From positions 1 through 64,000 of the forward strand of contig JAPLQI010000072.1 in the NCBI GenBank assembly GCA_026399755.1: a stretch of DNA of 64,000 nt. The letters run 5' to 3'. Source of the DNA: Pseudomonadota bacterium. Its GTDB lineage: Bacteria; Pseudomonadota; Gammaproteobacteria; Burkholderiales; Chitinibacteraceae. Each line of letters starts with the position of its first letter. Within the stretch, counting starts at the first letter, position 1. Shown piece by piece: positions 34,916 through 46,373 of the stretch. Under the pieces are notes generated by a model, which saw only the letters and a list, made by a program, of their open reading frames with translations, was not told the origin of the DNA and ran no database searches. Both the position numbers and the translations under genes were made by a program.

Positions 34916-37900
34916 TTAACGATGGTCATCCGCGATTTCGTCGCTGCGCACCACGGTTTTCTCAGGGAAGAAGCGGCGCACCACTACAAAGAACACCGGC
35001 ACTAAGAACACCGCAAATACCGTTGCCGTAATCATCCCGCCCATCACGCCAGTACCAATGGCACGACGACTCGCAGCACCTGCACCGGTACTCATCGCCA
35101 GCGGCAATACACCGGCAATAAAGGCGAACGAGGTCATTAGAATCGGGCGGAAACGTAAACGACACGCTTCCATCGTGGCATCCACCACACTCATCCCTTG
35201 GCGCTGCAAATCACGGGCGAATTCAATAATCAGAATCGCGTTCTTTGCCGACAAGCCAATAATCGCGATCAACCCTACCTTAAAGTACACATCGTCTGGT
35301 AAGCCACGCAATGTCATAGCAGCAACCGCACCGAAAATACCCAGCGGCACCACCCATAACACAGCAAATGGAATCGACCAGCTTTCATACAGTGCGGCAA
35401 GGCATAAGAAAACGATCAGAATCGACAAGCCAAACAAGAATGGCGCTTGCGAGCCAGACAGGCGCTCTTCAAACGAAGTACCCGACCATTCAAAGCCCAC
35501 GCCCGCTGGCAATTGCTTAGCCATCGCCTCCATCGCATCCATCGCCTCTCCCGAACTTTTACCAGGAGCTGGGCCACCAGAAATCTTAAAAGCAGGCAAG
35601 CCGTTATAGCGATCAAGCGCAGAAGCACCCGCCTGCCATTTGGCCTCAGCAATTTCTGATAGCGGCACTAAATTACCCGCACGGGTTTTGAGCTGCAGCT
35701 TGAGCAAATCGTCGGGGGAAAGACGGCTTTCCGGCGTGGCTTGCATCAAGACACGCAAGATACGGCCTTCGCGCACAAAGTCGTTTACATAGGCAGAACC
35801 TAATGAAATCGCCAATGTGCTATTAAGCTCGGTCATATCAATACCCAGCTGGCTGGCTTTTACCTTGTTTACATCCAGTAAAAGCTGCTGACCCGGCTCT
35901 TGACCATCAGGTCGAACCCCAGCCAAGGCTTTATTTTGCGCGGCCATGCCCAGCAACATATTGCGTGCTTCATAAAGGCGATCACGGCCCAAACCGGCAC
36001 GATCTTGCAAGCGGAAATCGAATCCACCCACCGAGGCCAATTCAGGAATTGGCGGCACATTGGTGGCAAAAGAGAACGCTTGCTTAATGCGGAACAACAT
36101 CATATTGGCGCGTTGCACCACGGCTGCAACCTGATCATCCGGCTTAGGACGATCTTTCCAGTCTTTTAAGGTGACAAAGGCCAGTGCTGCATTTTGGCCA
36201 CGACCAAAGAAGCTGAAACCCACAATCGCAATCACGCGATCGACTTCTGGCTGCTTCACAAAGTGCGTTTCAATTTGCTCAACGATTTCCAGCGTACGCT
36301 CACGCGTCGCACCAGCAGGCAATTGCACCACACTAATAAAGTAACCTTGGTCTTCGTCAGGCAAGAAAGACGTAGGCAAGCGCGACATCAACCAGCCGGT
36401 AGAGGCCAAAATCAAGGCAAAGAACAACAGGGACAAGCCGGTTTTGCGTATGCATGTGCCTACCCAGCCCTGATAACGGATCGTTAACGCAGCAAACTTG
36501 CGGTTAAACCAACCCAAAAAGCCCTTAGTGCCATGATGCTCGCCCTTTTTCAAAGGCTTGAGGAAGGTGGCGCACAGTGCAGGCGTTAAGGTTAAAGCCA
36601 TCAGCGCCGAGAAGAACATCGTCAGCACCAAGGTGACCGAGAACTGGCGATAAATCGCGCCCACTGCACCCGAGAAAAACGCCATCGGCACAAACACGGC
36701 GGTCAGCACCAAAGTAATGGCGATGATCGGGCCGATAATCTGCCCCATCGCTTTTTGCGTGGCTTCGCGTGGCGCAAGCCCCTCTTCCGTCATGATCCGT
36801 TCGACGTTTTCGATCACCACAATGGCATCATCAACCAAGATACCAATCGCCAATACCATGGCAAACATGGTCAGCACATTGATGGAGTAACCAAACAGCT
36901 GCAAACCCACCAAAGCACCCAAGAGCGCAATTGGCACAACAATCGTCGGAATCAGCGTGGCGCGGATATTACCTAGGAATAGGTACATCACAATAAACAC
37001 CAAACCAATCGCTTCAACCAGCGTGGTCAATACTTCCTTGATCGAAACATCCACAAACTTAGAGGTATCGTAAGGCACTTCAACGGCAATGCCCTTAGGG
37101 AAGAACTTAGACAACTCGTCTAGCTTGGCTTTTACTGCCTTGGCTGTTTCGAGCGCATTGCCATCGGGGGAGAGCTTAATCCCGATCGCCGCGATGCTCT
37201 TACCATTTAAACGCGCCAATACGCTGTAATCGGATGCGCCCAGCTCAACTTTGGCCACATCTTTTAAGCGTAATTGCGCGCCGTTTTTGCCATCACGCAA
37301 GACGATATTGCCAAACTGCTCAGCCGTTAAGTAGCGGCCTTGCGTCACCACTGTTGCGGTAAATTGCTGACCAGCAGGCGCAGGCAACTGGCCAATCTCA
37401 CCCGTGGCCAATTGCACGTTTTGTGCACGCACGGCTGCCAAAGCTTCCGCTGCAGACATTTTAAAACCAGCCAACTTAGCCGGATCCAGCCAAATACGCA
37501 TAGCGTATTCAGAGCCGAACAACATCGCCTCGCCCACACCTGGTACACGGCGAATGGAGTCGATCACGCTGGAATTCACATAACTACCCAGCGCCACATT
37601 GTCGTAGCTACCATCTGGCGACAAGAGCGTCACAAACATCAGATAGTTGCTGCGAGATTTAACCACCTGCACGCCTTGTTGGCGTACTTCGCTAGGCAAA
37701 CGTGCTTCAACCCGTTTTACACGGTTTTGCGCTTCGACCGAGGCGATATCTAAATCTGTACCCGGTTTAAACGTCAGCGTAATCGCCATATTGCCGGCGC
37801 TATCACTGTTGGAGCTCATGTACTGCATGTTCTCCAAACCGTTCATTTCCTGCTCAATCAGCGCAGTAACCGTTTCCTCCATCACCTGCGCACTTGCGCC

Positions 37901-38053
37901 GGGATAAGTGGCGTTAATCGTTAAAGCGGGCGGAGCCACTTCGGGGTATTGAGAGATAGGCAGGCTTTTGAAAGCCAGCAAACCTGCCAAAACAATGATA
38001 ATGGCGATCACCCAAGCAAAAACGGGGCGATCGATAAAAAATCGAGCAAACAT
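34916..38053 (-). CDS. RND multidrug efflux pump, HAE-1 family
   Basis: A 1045-residue inner-membrane proton/drug antiporter of the AcrB/MexB type. It starts MFARFFIDRPVFAWVIAIII. The proton-relay aspartates are in TM4 (GILVDDAIVVIENVERIM, around residue 405), and TM10-12 contain GLSAKNAILIIEFA and the RFRPILMTSFAF motif. The large periplasmic domains have the usual EDQGYFISVVQLP loop. It works with the fusion protein and channel of the same operon. The substrate range is not readable from sequence. Confidence 0.95.
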   Translation of the reverse strand: MFARFFIDRPVFAWVIAIIIVLAGLLAFKSLPISQYPEVAPPALTINATYPGASAQVMEETVTALIEQEMNGLENMQYMSSNSDSAGNMAITLTFKPGTDLDIASVEAQNRVKRVEARLPSEVRQQGVQVVKSRSNYLMFVTLLSPDGSYDNVALGSYVNSSVIDSIRRVPGVGEAMLFGSEYAMRIWLDPAKLAGFKMSAAEALAAVRAQNVQLATGEIGQLPAPAGQQFTATVVTQGRYLTAEQFGNIVLRDGKNGAQLRLKDVAKVELGASDYSVLARLNGKSIAAIGIKLSPDGNALETAKAVKAKLDELSKFFPKGIAVEVPYDTSKFVDVSIKEVLTTLVEAIGLVFIVMYLFLGNIRATLIPTIVVPIALLGALVGLQLFGYSINVLTMFAMVLAIGILVDDAIVVIENVERIMTEEGLAPREATQKAMGQIIGPIIAITLVLTAVFVPMAFFSGAVGAIYRQFSVTLVLTMFFSALMALTLTPALCATFLKPLKKGEHHGTKGFLGWFNRKFAALTIRYQGWVGTCIRKTGLSLLFFALILASTGWLMSRLPTSFLPDEDQGYFISVVQLPAGATRERTLEIVEQIETHFVKQPEVDRVIAIVGFSFFGRGQNAALAFVTLKDWKDRPKPDDQVAAVVQRANMMLFRIKQAFSFATNVPPIPELASVGGFDFRLQDRAGLGRDRLYEARNMLLGMAAQNKALAGVRPDGQEPGQQLLLDVNKVKASQLGIDMTELNSTLAISLGSAYVNDFVREGRILRVLMQATPESRLSPDDLLKLQLKTRAGNLVPLSEIAEAKWQAGASALDRYNGLPAFKISGGPAPGKSSGEAMDAMEAMAKQLPAGVGFEWSGTSFEERLSGSQAPFLFGLSILIVFLCLAALYESWSIPFAVLWVVPLGIFGAVAAMTLRGLPDDVYFKVGLIAIIGLSAKNAILIIEFARDLQRQGMSVVDATMEACRLRFRPILMTSFAFIAGVLPLAMSTGAGAASRRAIGTGVMGGMITATVFAVFLVPVFFVVVRRFFPEKTVVRSDEIADDHR

Positions 38054-38100
38054 AAACTCTCCTAATGCGCTAGTGATGCCCTATGCATCATCAGCAGCAC

Positions 38101-39291
38101 CTATTTTTTTGCAGGGGCAGAAGCAGATGTCGCAGGTGCTGGTGCAGATTTAGCCGCAGCCGCATCCACCGGATTCACCACCGCACCGGGGCGTACTTTC
38201 TGGATGCCATCGACCATCACCCGCTCGCCACCTTTTAAGCCGCTCAGAATAATCCAGTCCGTACCCGAGAAACCGCCCGTTTTAACCGGAGCAGGTGCCA
38301 CTTTATTATCGCTACCCACTACATAAACAAACTGGCCCTGCGGCGAGGAAACAATCGCTTTTTGCGGCACACGTACCGTGGCATCCATCGCACCCTGCGC
38401 AACTCTTACGGTTGCAAACATACCTGGCAGCAAGAGGTGATCGGGGTTAGGGAATTCAGCACGTAAAGTGACCGTACCTGTTGTTGGATCTATGGTTTGC
38501 TCGGCAAACAGTAATTTGCCTGCGTGCGCGTAAGGCGTGCCATCTTCGAGCAGTAAATCAACCGGCAAGGAGGCTTGCTTAAGCTTGCCCACCTTAGCCA
38601 GCTGCTTTAAGCGCAATAGATCAGCGCCAGACTGGTTGAAATCCACATACACCGAATCGATTTGCTCAATCGTTGCCAATGGCGTAGCTGTACCCTTATT
38701 CAGCAGTGCACCTTCTGAAATCAAGGCGCGGCCAATACGGCCACTGATAGGCGCTTGCACACTGGCGTATTCCAGATCAACGCTGCTGCGGCGCACTTCT
38801 GCATCCGCTGCAGCCACTTCAGCCTCGCTTTGTTTCAGCTGTGCTTCGGCCTGATCAAATTCTTGACGGCTTACACCCTGCTCACCCACCAGTTGGCGAT
38901 AGCGATCCGCCGTTTGCTTGGCGACCATCAGGCTAGCCTTAGCTTTGGCCAAATTTGCTTTTGCTGTTGCCGCATTGGCTTCTAGTACGCGCGAATCAAT
39001 CTTAAATAAAGACTGGCCCGCTTTGACTTCGCCGCCTTCGTTGAATAAGCGTTTTTCTAAAATACCATCCACCCGTGCTCGTACTTCAGCCGTGCGCACA
39101 GCAGTAATCCGCCCACTTAAATCACGAGTCAGTGCAGAGCTACCCGCCTGAGCCGTTACCACGGTGACTTCGGGTGGAGGCATGCCTCCACCTGCAGCAC
39201 CTGTTGGGCCACCTTCTTGTTTACCGCAGGCAGCCAGCAAGCTAGCCGCTCCAATAACTAAAACCACACTTTTTTTGAGTGAAGGCAGCAT
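38101..39291 (-). CDS. RND periplasmic adaptor lipoprotein (AcrA/MexA-like)
   Basis: A 396-residue membrane fusion protein. The start at 39291 is chosen for AGGATTAGGA just before it and a clean signal peptide ending in the lipobox LLAACGKQ (C22). The lipoyl/barrel-sandwich motifs RVDGILEKRLFNEGGEVKAG and VQAPISGRIGRALISEG flank the helical hairpin. It bridges pump and channel. First gene of its operon, 125 bp downstream of the tetR stop. Confidence 0.93.
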   Translation of the reverse strand: MLPSLKKSVVLVIGAASLLAACGKQEGGPTGAAGGGMPPPEVTVVTAQAGSSALTRDLSGRITAVRTAEVRARVDGILEKRLFNEGGEVKAGQSLFKIDSRVLEANAATAKANLAKAKASLMVAKQTADRYRQLVGEQGVSRQEFDQAEAQLKQSEAEVAAADAEVRRSSVDLEYASVQAPISGRIGRALISEGALLNKGTATPLATIEQIDSVYVDFNQSGADLLRLKQLAKVGKLKQASLPVDLLLEDGTPYAHAGKLLFAEQTIDPTTGTVTLRAEFPNPDHLLLPGMFATVRVAQGAMDATVRVPQKAIVSSPQGQFVYVVGSDNKVAPAPVKTGGFSGTDWIILSGLKGGERVMVDGIQKVRPGAVVNPVDAAAAKSAPAPATSASAPAKK

Positions 39292-39416
39292 TCCTAATCC
39301 TTTGTAATATGACATTATTTATTCATGCCTATAAATTTCAGCAGTAATGAGATTGCATTTCATTTCAACGAATACAACAATTTAACACTTGAATCCTAAC
39401 TGACACAAAAAAACAC

Positions 39417-40022
39417 TTACACCTGATATGCACGTAAGAACATATCAACAATCCGATTCACTTTTGCGGTTTCCCCAGAGGGATCTGGTGGCTCGCCACC
39501 AAACAACAATTTCAGCTGATCGTAACCTGCCAACATATCAAATAAAAACGTGGCCGCTTCAAACGGATCAGCAGGGCGTAGCACGCCCTCTTGCATTGCC
39601 GTTTCTAACTGAGCGGCCAGCTGCTTGGCAGTACGCTCAATACAAAGCTCGAAATGACGGCGCGCCAGATCAGGAAAACGCGGTGCCTCACCGGTAAGTA
39701 CCCGATGCGCCTTGACCGATTCTGGCGTCATAATTTGTGCGCGAAACGACAAAGAAAAACGCAATAAGCGCTCTCGCACATCCCCTTCGGTGACCGCAAG
39801 CGGCGCAAGCATCTCGCCGATAAAGTGATCAATCGCTAATTCAAACAAGGCTTGCTTACTGCCAAAACGGTTATAAATAGTTTGCCTTGCTACGCCTGCT
39901 CGGGCGGCCACTTTTTCAATGCTGGCACGATAACCCATCTCACAAAAAACAGACTTAGCAGCACAAATGACAGGATCCAGCCCTGTTTCATCCTCTGCAA
40001 GCTTACTCTTAACCATCATCAC
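39417..40022 (-). CDS. TetR-family repressor of the efflux genes
   Basis: A 201-residue regulator. The N-terminal HTH reads SIEKVAARAGVARQTIYNRF, and the C-terminal half is the AcrR/AefR-like ligand-binding domain. It lies directly upstream of one efflux operon, in the same direction, and diverges from a second efflux operon. A 12-bp palindrome 12 bp before its start is a candidate autoregulatory operator. It probably represses itself and at least the adjacent pump. Confidence 0.9.
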   Translation of the reverse strand: MMMVKSKLAEDETGLDPVICAAKSVFCEMGYRASIEKVAARAGVARQTIYNRFGSKQALFELAIDHFIGEMLAPLAVTEGDVRERLLRFSLSFRAQIMTPESVKAHRVLTGEAPRFPDLARRHFELCIERTAKQLAAQLETAMQEGVLRPADPFEAATFLFDMLAGYDQLKLLFGGEPPDPSGETAKVNRIVDMFLRAYQV

Positions 40023-40033
40023 ACCTCATTTTG

Positions 40034-40045
40034 GACTGGACAGTC
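40034..40045. promoter_or_regulatory. Candidate TetR operator
   Basis: GACTGGACAGTC is a perfect palindrome in the context TTGGACTGGACAGTCTAA, just upstream of tetR. TetR/AcrR-type repressors often bind such sites overlapping their own promoter. Confidence 0.55.
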
Positions 40046-40528
40046 TAATCTAAAAAAATACAAAAGTGAAGACTTTACAAAGCAGCACTTCCCTTTAAAA
40101 AAAGAAGTCCGCGCCGTTCACACAAATCTCAATAGAATCAAAGGCCGTAAGTAAATCAACAGATGAGCTTCCCGCCCTTTTTGCTCCCAATAAAGACACA
40201 GTTTTGATTAACGCTTTTGAACTAAGAATGCGAAGCCGCTGACAAAGACCTAAACTCACAAGGCAATAGTGTGAATTTATAAAAACACTATGCACTGGTT
40301 TGAAAAAATAAAAACCAATACTCTGGGCGGCCTTATTTTCCCTCAATGCAAATGACATTACCTTGAAAGCTCACACATGGAAATAAATATTAAAAGGCGA
40401 TCCGCAGCGCGGAATAAGTCAGTTTGACCTGTTTTTTAAAGCACTTGGTCCAAGCTAAATACGTGCGAAGCCTTACGATTTTTATGTTTAATTAACCATT
40501 ATTTAAATCCCCCAGCTGGAGATAGCCC
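40046..40528. other. AT-rich spacer between divergent efflux operons
   Basis: About 480 bp with no convincing gene. It should carry the promoter of the plus-strand efflux operon; CTGGAG precedes that operon's ATG. A short TCCGC/GCGGA inverted repeat lies near 40400-40415. No second copy of the tetR palindrome was found, so co-regulation of both operons is not shown. Confidence 0.5.
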
Positions 40529-41686
40529 ATGAATCAGGGTGCTCGGACTTTACCTAAAATATTTCGCCTAAGCGCCCTTGCCACACTGGTTTTACTCAGT
40601 GCCTGCGGCAAGGAAACCGGCCCTACTGCACCTCCACCCGCCCCTGTCAGCTTTATTGAATTGAAAGCCGTTGATGTTGCGCTGAATAAAGAAATGGTAG
40701 GTGAAACAGCGGGCTATCGCGACATTGAAGTCCGCTCGCGCGTGAATGGCATCTTATTAAGAAGAACCTATGTAGAAGGGGCGCAAGTAAGCGCTGGGCA
40801 AGTCTTATTTGAAATCGACCCTGAGCCTTATAAAGCATCCCTAGATCAGGCCAAAGGCCAGCTTTCCTTAGAAGCATCGAAGTTAGACAAAGCCCGCGCC
40901 GATCGGGATCGAATTATTCCACTCTTTAAAGAAAACGCAGTCAGCCGTAAAGATTACGACGATGCGATTTCTGCTTACGCCTCTGCTCTCGCCAGCAGCC
41001 AAACGGCTCAGGCCAGCGTCAAGCAAGCCGAACTAAATTTAGGCTACACAAAAGTAACCGCACCCTTTTCGGGCACCACCAGCAAGCTTGTGCAATCAGA
41101 GGGTAGCTTAATCTCGGCGACAGGCGATTCAGGTCGCCTCACCACCATCAGCCAGCTTGATCCACTGTATGTGAACTTTTCTTACTCTGAGCAAGATCGA
41201 CAAGAGCTAGAAGCAGGCACGCGTAGCGGAAAAGTAACGCTCAATGATGCAAAAAATTTCATCGCCAAAATTAAACTCGCCGATGGCAGCGTTTATCCGC
41301 AATCGGGCCTCGTTAATTTTTCGGATAACCGCGTTGATCCTAAAACCGGCACCATCCGCGCCCGCGCTATTTTCAAAAACCCCAAAGGCGATTTGCTGCC
41401 GGGGCAATTTGTTCGCGTCACACTGGAGCTGGGAAAACGCAAAAATGCTATTTTGATTCCTGAGCGGGCCGTTGTTCAGTCGCAGGCCGATCATATTGTG
41501 ATGACGCTCGGCGCCGACAATAAAGTCGTGCCTGTGCCGGTAAAACTAGGTTCGGTGGTTGATGGCAAGGTGATTGTTGAATCAGGGCTCAAAGCGGGGC
41601 AGAAAGTCATTATCGATGGCTTGATGAAAGCAAAACCGGGCTCTGTGGTTAATCCATCTCCCGCCAGCAGCCCTGCTGAACAATAA
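40529..41686 (+). CDS. Second RND periplasmic adaptor lipoprotein
   Basis: A 385-residue membrane fusion protein with lipobox LLSACGKE (C26). Barrel-sandwich motifs are RSRVNGILLRRTYVEGAQVS and VTAPFSGTTSKLVQSEG. It differs clearly from the adaptor of the minus-strand operon and is closer to MdtA/MexE-like sequences by eye. First gene of the plus-strand operon; the pump gene starts 9 bp after it. Confidence 0.93.
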   Translation: MNQGARTLPKIFRLSALATLVLLSACGKETGPTAPPPAPVSFIELKAVDVALNKEMVGETAGYRDIEVRSRVNGILLRRTYVEGAQVSAGQVLFEIDPEPYKASLDQAKGQLSLEASKLDKARADRDRIIPLFKENAVSRKDYDDAISAYASALASSQTAQASVKQAELNLGYTKVTAPFSGTTSKLVQSEGSLISATGDSGRLTTISQLDPLYVNFSYSEQDRQELEAGTRSGKVTLNDAKNFIAKIKLADGSVYPQSGLVNFSDNRVDPKTGTIRARAIFKNPKGDLLPGQFVRVTLELGKRKNAILIPERAVVQSQADHIVMTLGADNKVVPVPVKLGSVVDGKVIVESGLKAGQKVIIDGLMKAKPGSVVNPSPASSPAEQ

Positions 41687-41695
41687 GGACACCCT

Positions 41696-44600
41696 ATGTT
41701 TTCTAAATTCTTTATTGAGCGGCCGATTTTCTCCAGCGTGATTTCGATCATTATTGTGCTGGCTGGTTTGGCCGCGATGCGCTCATTGCCTATCGAGCAA
41801 TACCCGGGCATTACACCGCCTGTTGTTTCTGTTTCTGCTGTTTACCCTGGCGCCACCCCAGAAGTAATTGCCCAAACGGTGGCCGCACCGCTTGAGCAGC
41901 AGATTAATGGTGTAGAAAAAATGATTTATGTTCAGTCTGGCTCGGCATCAAACGGCCAAATGAATATGAATGTTTACTTTGAAATTGGCACCGACCCCGA
42001 TCAGGCGACGATTAACGTCAACAACCGCGTTTCAGCGGCGCTGGCGCAGTTGCCTGAAGAGGTAAAACGCCAAGGGGTGACGGTTAAAAAGAAATCAACA
42101 TCCATCTTAGAAGTGGTGGCTTTGAATTCGCCTAACGATCGATACGACACCACCTATCTATCTAACTATGCCCAACTCAATATTATCGATGAGCTAAAGC
42201 GCTTACCTGGAGTGGGCGATTTATCCATGTTTGGCGGCACCGATTACGCCATGCGCGTCTGGCTGCGCCCTGATCGGCTAGCACAACTTAAGCTCTCGCC
42301 CTCCGATGTGATTGCTGCAATTCGTGAGCAAAATGCGCAATTTGCCGCAGGCAAGATTGGCGCTCAGCCTACTACGGCGCCGATTGATTTTACTTACACA
42401 GTGAATACGCAAGGCCGCTTAAAAGACGCTAAAGAGTTTGAAAACATCATCGTGCGCTCGACATCCGACGGGGCAAAAATTCGCCTGAAAGATGTGGCTC
42501 GCGTAGAAATGGGCGGCAAAGATTATGATCTACAAGCCCGTTTAAATGGCAAGTCGGCTGTAGCCATCGGCCTATATCTACAACCCGGCGCTAATGCGGT
42601 TGCCGTTGCAGCGGCCGTAAAATCCAAAATGGAAGAGCTGAAAACGCGCTTTCCCGAAGGGATTGCTTACTCCATTCCTTATGACACCACTGAGTTTGTA
42701 AAAATCTCCATCGAAGAAGTGGTTCACACCCTGTTTGAAGCCATTATTTTGGTGTTCATCGTGGTTTACCTCTTCTTGCAAAACTTCCGTGCCACCTTAA
42801 TTCCGTGTATTGCCGTGCCGATTTCGCTAATTGGTACGTTTGCAGGGATGTTGGTTTTAGGCTTCTCGATCAACCTCTTAACCCTTTTCGGGATGGTGCT
42901 GGCCATTGGTATTGTGGTGGATGACGCCATTGTGGTGCTGGAAAACGTCGAACGGATCATGAGCGAGAAAAAGTGCTCAGCCAAAGAAGCATCCATCCAA
43001 GCCATGCAGGAAGTGGCGGGGCCCGTGATTGCGATTGTGCTGGTACTCTGCGCCGTATTCCTACCCGTAGCCTTTATGGGCGGCATGACCGGTGTGATGT
43101 ATAAGCAATTTGCAGTCACGATTGCTGTTTCGGTGATTATTTCTGGGATTGTGGCTTTAACGCTCACCCCTGCGCTGTGTGCGATCTTGCTCAAAAATAG
43201 CCATAGCGAACCGGCTCGATTTTTTGTGTGGTTTAACAAAAGCTTTGATCGCATCACCAATGGTTATGTTGGTGGAGTAGCCTTCTTAAATCGCCGTGTT
43301 GGTGTGGCCTTTGTGCTGTTTGCGGCCATCTTGCTGGCGATTTTTATCTTGCTGCAAAAAGTACCCGGCGCGCTGGTGCCTGATGAAGATCAGGGCACTT
43401 TAATTAGCGCGGTGATGCTGCCTGATGCCTCTTCACTCAACCGAACAGCCACTTCTAGTGCTCAGTTTGAAAAAATGTTGATGGCCAATAAAAACGTCGA
43501 AAACGTCGTTTCTTTTGTGGGCTTTGACATTCTTTCTGGCGCAATTATCAGCAATAGCGGCATTGTGTTTTCTACACTTAAAGACTGGAAAGAGCGCCAA
43601 GATCCTGCAGACAGCTCATTTGCACTGGCTAAACAATTCCAAGGTATGGCGTATATGGGGATGAAAGATGGCTTTGCCGCTACTTTTAACCCACCGGCCA
43701 TTCAAGGGATGTCCACCACAGGCGGGATTGAAGGCTATTTACAAAACCGTGGCACGGGCAATACAGCTGAATTCTCTAAAGCAACGCAACACTTTGTAGA
43801 GGAAGCAAAAAAACGCCCTGAGTTTGCTAGCGTATCCACCACCTTCCGCGCCAATGTGCCGCAGATTTATCTCGATCTAGATAGAGAAAAAGCCAAGGCA
43901 CTTGGGGTAAGCATCAACCAAGTGTTTGACACCATGCAAGCCACTTTTGGCCAAGTTTATGTCAATGACTTTAACCAGTTTGGCCGTACTTACCGCGTGC
44001 AATTGCAATCAGAGGCCGATTTCCGTGCTCGCCCAGACGACATTCGTAATGTCTATGTGCGCTCAGATAAAGGTGAGATGATCCCGCTCACCAGCCTTGT
44101 GCAAGCCAAAACATCGGTAGGCCCAGAGCTTGTAGAGCGATTTAATGTATTCCAAGCCGCTAAAATCATGATTCAACCCGCTGCTGGCATCAGCTCTGGT
44201 CAGGCAATTAAGGCCATGGAAGAAGTCGAAAGCAGCGTATTAGGTAGTGATTACAAGCTGCAATGGACAGGCTCGGCTTATCAGGAAAAAGCAGCAGGCT
44301 CATCCGCAGCGCTGGCCTTTGGCTTCGGCATTATCATGGTGTTCTTGATTTTGGCCGCGCAATACGAGCGCTGGACGCTGCCGATTGCCGTGATTAGCGC
44401 CGTGCCTTTTGCCTTATTTGGCGCACTATTGGCAGTGTTCTTAACTGGGCTTACCAACGATGTTTATTTCCAAATTGGCCTAGTCACGCTGGTGGGGCTG
44501 GCAGCGAAAAATGCGATTCTAATTGTAGAATTCGCCGTCATGAAGCACGAAGAAGGCATGAGCTTGCTCGATTCTGCACTCTCGGCCGCACGCTTACGCT

Positions 44601-44833
44601 TCCGTCCGATTGTGATGACTTCGCTCGCATTTATCTTGGGCTGCTTACCACTGGTTTTATCCAGTGGCGCAGGCTCGGCTAGCCGTCACTCACTCGGCAC
44701 CCCCGTCATTGGCGGCATGCTTGCAGCCACCTTTATCGCCATTTTCTTTATCCCCCTCTTTTTCCGCTTGATTATGAAAGCCAGCGAAAAAAAAGCCGCG
44801 ACGAGCCCTGAAGCAGGAGATCATCATGCATAA
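41696..44833 (+). CDS. Second RND multidrug efflux pump, HAE-1 family
   Basis: A 1045-residue proton/drug antiporter starting [20 protein letters not shown]. The TM4 aspartates are in [38 protein letters not shown] and [14 protein letters not shown] mark the last helices. It has the same length as the minus-strand pump but is clearly a different subfamily. Its stop overlaps the start of the channel gene by 8 bp. A typical tripartite operon. Confidence 0.95.
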   Translation: MFSKFFIERPIFSSVISIIIVLAGLAAMRSLPIEQYPGITPPVVSVSAVYPGATPEVIAQTVAAPLEQQINGVEKMIYVQSGSASNGQMNMNVYFEIGTDPDQATINVNNRVSAALAQLPEEVKRQGVTVKKKSTSILEVVALNSPNDRYDTTYLSNYAQLNIIDELKRLPGVGDLSMFGGTDYAMRVWLRPDRLAQLKLSPSDVIAAIREQNAQFAAGKIGAQPTTAPIDFTYTVNTQGRLKDAKEFENIIVRSTSDGAKIRLKDVARVEMGGKDYDLQARLNGKSAVAIGLYLQPGANAVAVAAAVKSKMEELKTRFPEGIAYSIPYDTTEFVKISIEEVVHTLFEAIILVFIVVYLFLQNFRATLIPCIAVPISLIGTFAGMLVLGFSINLLTLFGMVLAIGIVVDDAIVVLENVERIMSEKKCSAKEASIQAMQEVAGPVIAIVLVLCAVFLPVAFMGGMTGVMYKQFAVTIAVSVIISGIVALTLTPALCAILLKNSHSEPARFFVWFNKSFDRITNGYVGGVAFLNRRVGVAFVLFAAILLAIFILLQKVPGALVPDEDQGTLISAVMLPDASSLNRTATSSAQFEKMLMANKNVENVVSFVGFDILSGAIISNSGIVFSTLKDWKERQDPADSSFALAKQFQGMAYMGMKDGFAATFNPPAIQGMSTTGGIEGYLQNRGTGNTAEFSKATQHFVEEAKKRPEFASVSTTFRANVPQIYLDLDREKAKALGVSINQVFDTMQATFGQVYVNDFNQFGRTYRVQLQSEADFRARPDDIRNVYVRSDKGEMIPLTSLVQAKTSVGPELVERFNVFQAAKIMIQPAAGISSGQAIKAMEEVESSVLGSDYKLQWTGSAYQEKAAGSSAALAFGFGIIMVFLILAAQYERWTLPIAVISAVPFALFGALLAVFLTGLTNDVYFQIGLVTLVGLAAKNAILIVEFAVMKHEEGMSLLDSALSAARLRFRPIVMTSLAFILGCLPLVLSSGAGSASRHSLGTPVIGGMLAATFIAIFFIPLFFRLIMKASEKKAATSPEAGDHHA

Positions 44834-46208
44834 AACAGCACTCGCCCTGCTGATTGCAGCCGCGCTCAGCGGCTGCGCACTCACGCCACCTGTCGTTAAC
44901 ACCAAAACTGAGTTTCCTGACACATGGCGCAGTGATTCAGTCAGCGATATCAGCATAGGCAAAAACTGGTGGGCGCAATTTGACGACCCTGTCTTAGATA
45001 ACTTGGTGGCTGCGGCAGAAGCAAACAACCAAAATCTAGTGATTGCTACTTCACGCATCGATGAAGCCCGTGCCGCGCTGGGCATTAGCTCGGCCGACCA
45101 ATTGCCTAGGCTCGATATCGGCAGCAAGGCAGGACGCAGCAAATCGTCCCAGCTAAGCAGCCCATCGGACAGCTACTCCATTGGCGCCTCGGCATCATGG
45201 GAATTAGATTTATGGGGCCGCATAAAAAACACCACCGATGCAGGCAAGGCCGATCTCTTAGCCAGCCAATACAATCGAGATGCCGTGGCCTTGGCGCTGT
45301 ATGCCAATGTGGCGCAAAGCTATTTTAATTTGCGTGCTTTAGATCAGCAGCTCGCCATTGCCCAAGACACCCTCAAAACGCGCCAAGAAAGCTTTCAATT
45401 ACGTAAGCGCCGTTTTGAAGGTGGGGTGACATCCGAATTAGATATGCGCCAAGCCGAAGTTGAACTGGCCGCAGCGCAAGCCAGTGTGCCGGGCATAGAG
45501 CAAAGCATCACCAAGGTTGCCAGCAGCTTAGGAATTTTGATCGGCCAAAATCCGCGCGACATGATTGAATCAGGCATTACACGCGGCAAAGACTTAAAGC
45601 AAATTAGCCTACCTGTGAATGTGCCACTTGGTCTGCCTTCCGAGCTATTGATTCGCCGCCCAGATATCCAAGCCAGCGAGCAATCGCTCAAAGCTGCAGG
45701 CGCTCGAATCGCCGCGGCGCGGGCCGCTTACTACCCCACCATATCCCTTACCGGATTATTGGGCGTTGAAAGCGCATCCATTGGTGATTTATTTTCTGGC
45801 CCAGCCAAGACTTGGTCATTCCTTGGCAACCTAGCCGCACCGGTATTTGACAATGGCCGCACCGCAGCCAACGTGGATGGCGCCACCGCCCGCCAAAAAC
45901 AAGCGGTGGCAAACTACCGCCTCAGCATTCAGCAAGCCTTTGCCGAAACCCAAAACGCCTTGGCCGCCAGAAGCAGTAGCGTAAAAATTGTGGCCGCTCA
46001 ACAGCAGCAATTGGATTCGCTGACTCGCCAATTAAAGCTGGCCACACTGCGTTACGACAATGGTTTTTCTGGCTATTTAGAAGTGCTAGACGCCCAGCGA
46101 TCTTTATTCCAAGCCCAGCTTAATTTGGCCGCAGCCCAGCGCGACCAACTTAATGCCACGGTGGATCTATACAAAGCATTGGGTGGCGGGTGGAAGGTGG
46201 GTAGTTAA
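44826..46208 (+). CDS. Second outer-membrane efflux lipoprotein
   Basis: A 460-residue TolC-like lipoprotein with lipobox ALSGCALTP (C17) and both efflux repeats ([20 protein letters not shown] in the second half). Start overlaps the pump gene by 8 bp. With this gene the plus-strand system is self-sufficient and does not need the other operon's channel. Confidence 0.93.
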   Translation: MHKTALALLIAAALSGCALTPPVVNTKTEFPDTWRSDSVSDISIGKNWWAQFDDPVLDNLVAAAEANNQNLVIATSRIDEARAALGISSADQLPRLDIGSKAGRSKSSQLSSPSDSYSIGASASWELDLWGRIKNTTDAGKADLLASQYNRDAVALALYANVAQSYFNLRALDQQLAIAQDTLKTRQESFQLRKRRFEGGVTSELDMRQAEVELAAAQASVPGIEQSITKVASSLGILIGQNPRDMIESGITRGKDLKQISLPVNVPLGLPSELLIRRPDIQASEQSLKAAGARIAAARAAYYPTISLTGLLGVESASIGDLFSGPAKTWSFLGNLAAPVFDNGRTAANVDGATARQKQAVANYRLSIQQAFAETQNALAARSSSVKIVAAQQQQLDSLTRQLKLATLRYDNGFSGYLEVLDAQRSLFQAQLNLAAAQRDQLNATVDLYKALGGGWKVGS

Positions 46209-46263
46209 CAAGCTGTTTCAGCTTCACTTGGCAGAGTGCTAAACCTTGAACCATATATTTAAA

Positions 46264-46305
46264 TTGTAGGGCGGGTGTAATCCGCGGGTTGCACCCGCCC
46301 TACAA
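46264..46305. repeat. Intergenic inverted repeat of the GTAGGGCGGGT type
   Basis: TTGTAGGGCGGGTG (46264-46277) and CACCCGCCCTACAA (46292-46305) form a perfect 14-bp stem around a 14-base loop that itself contains CCGCGG. It lies between convergent genes (efflux channel and MCE protein) and may also act as a bidirectional terminator. Shorter relatives lie near 140 and 3590. Confidence 0.7.
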
Positions 46306-46373
46306 ATGCAAACTGTTTTATTTCGGGAAGTTTTTTCGAGCCATATCCTTACCTCCGCAGCAAAAACGCGCCA

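Noticed and set aside
40095-40358. An 87-codon minus-strand frame upstream of tetR
   Set aside because: Weak start context, no recognisable family, and an AT-rich region where chance frames are common.
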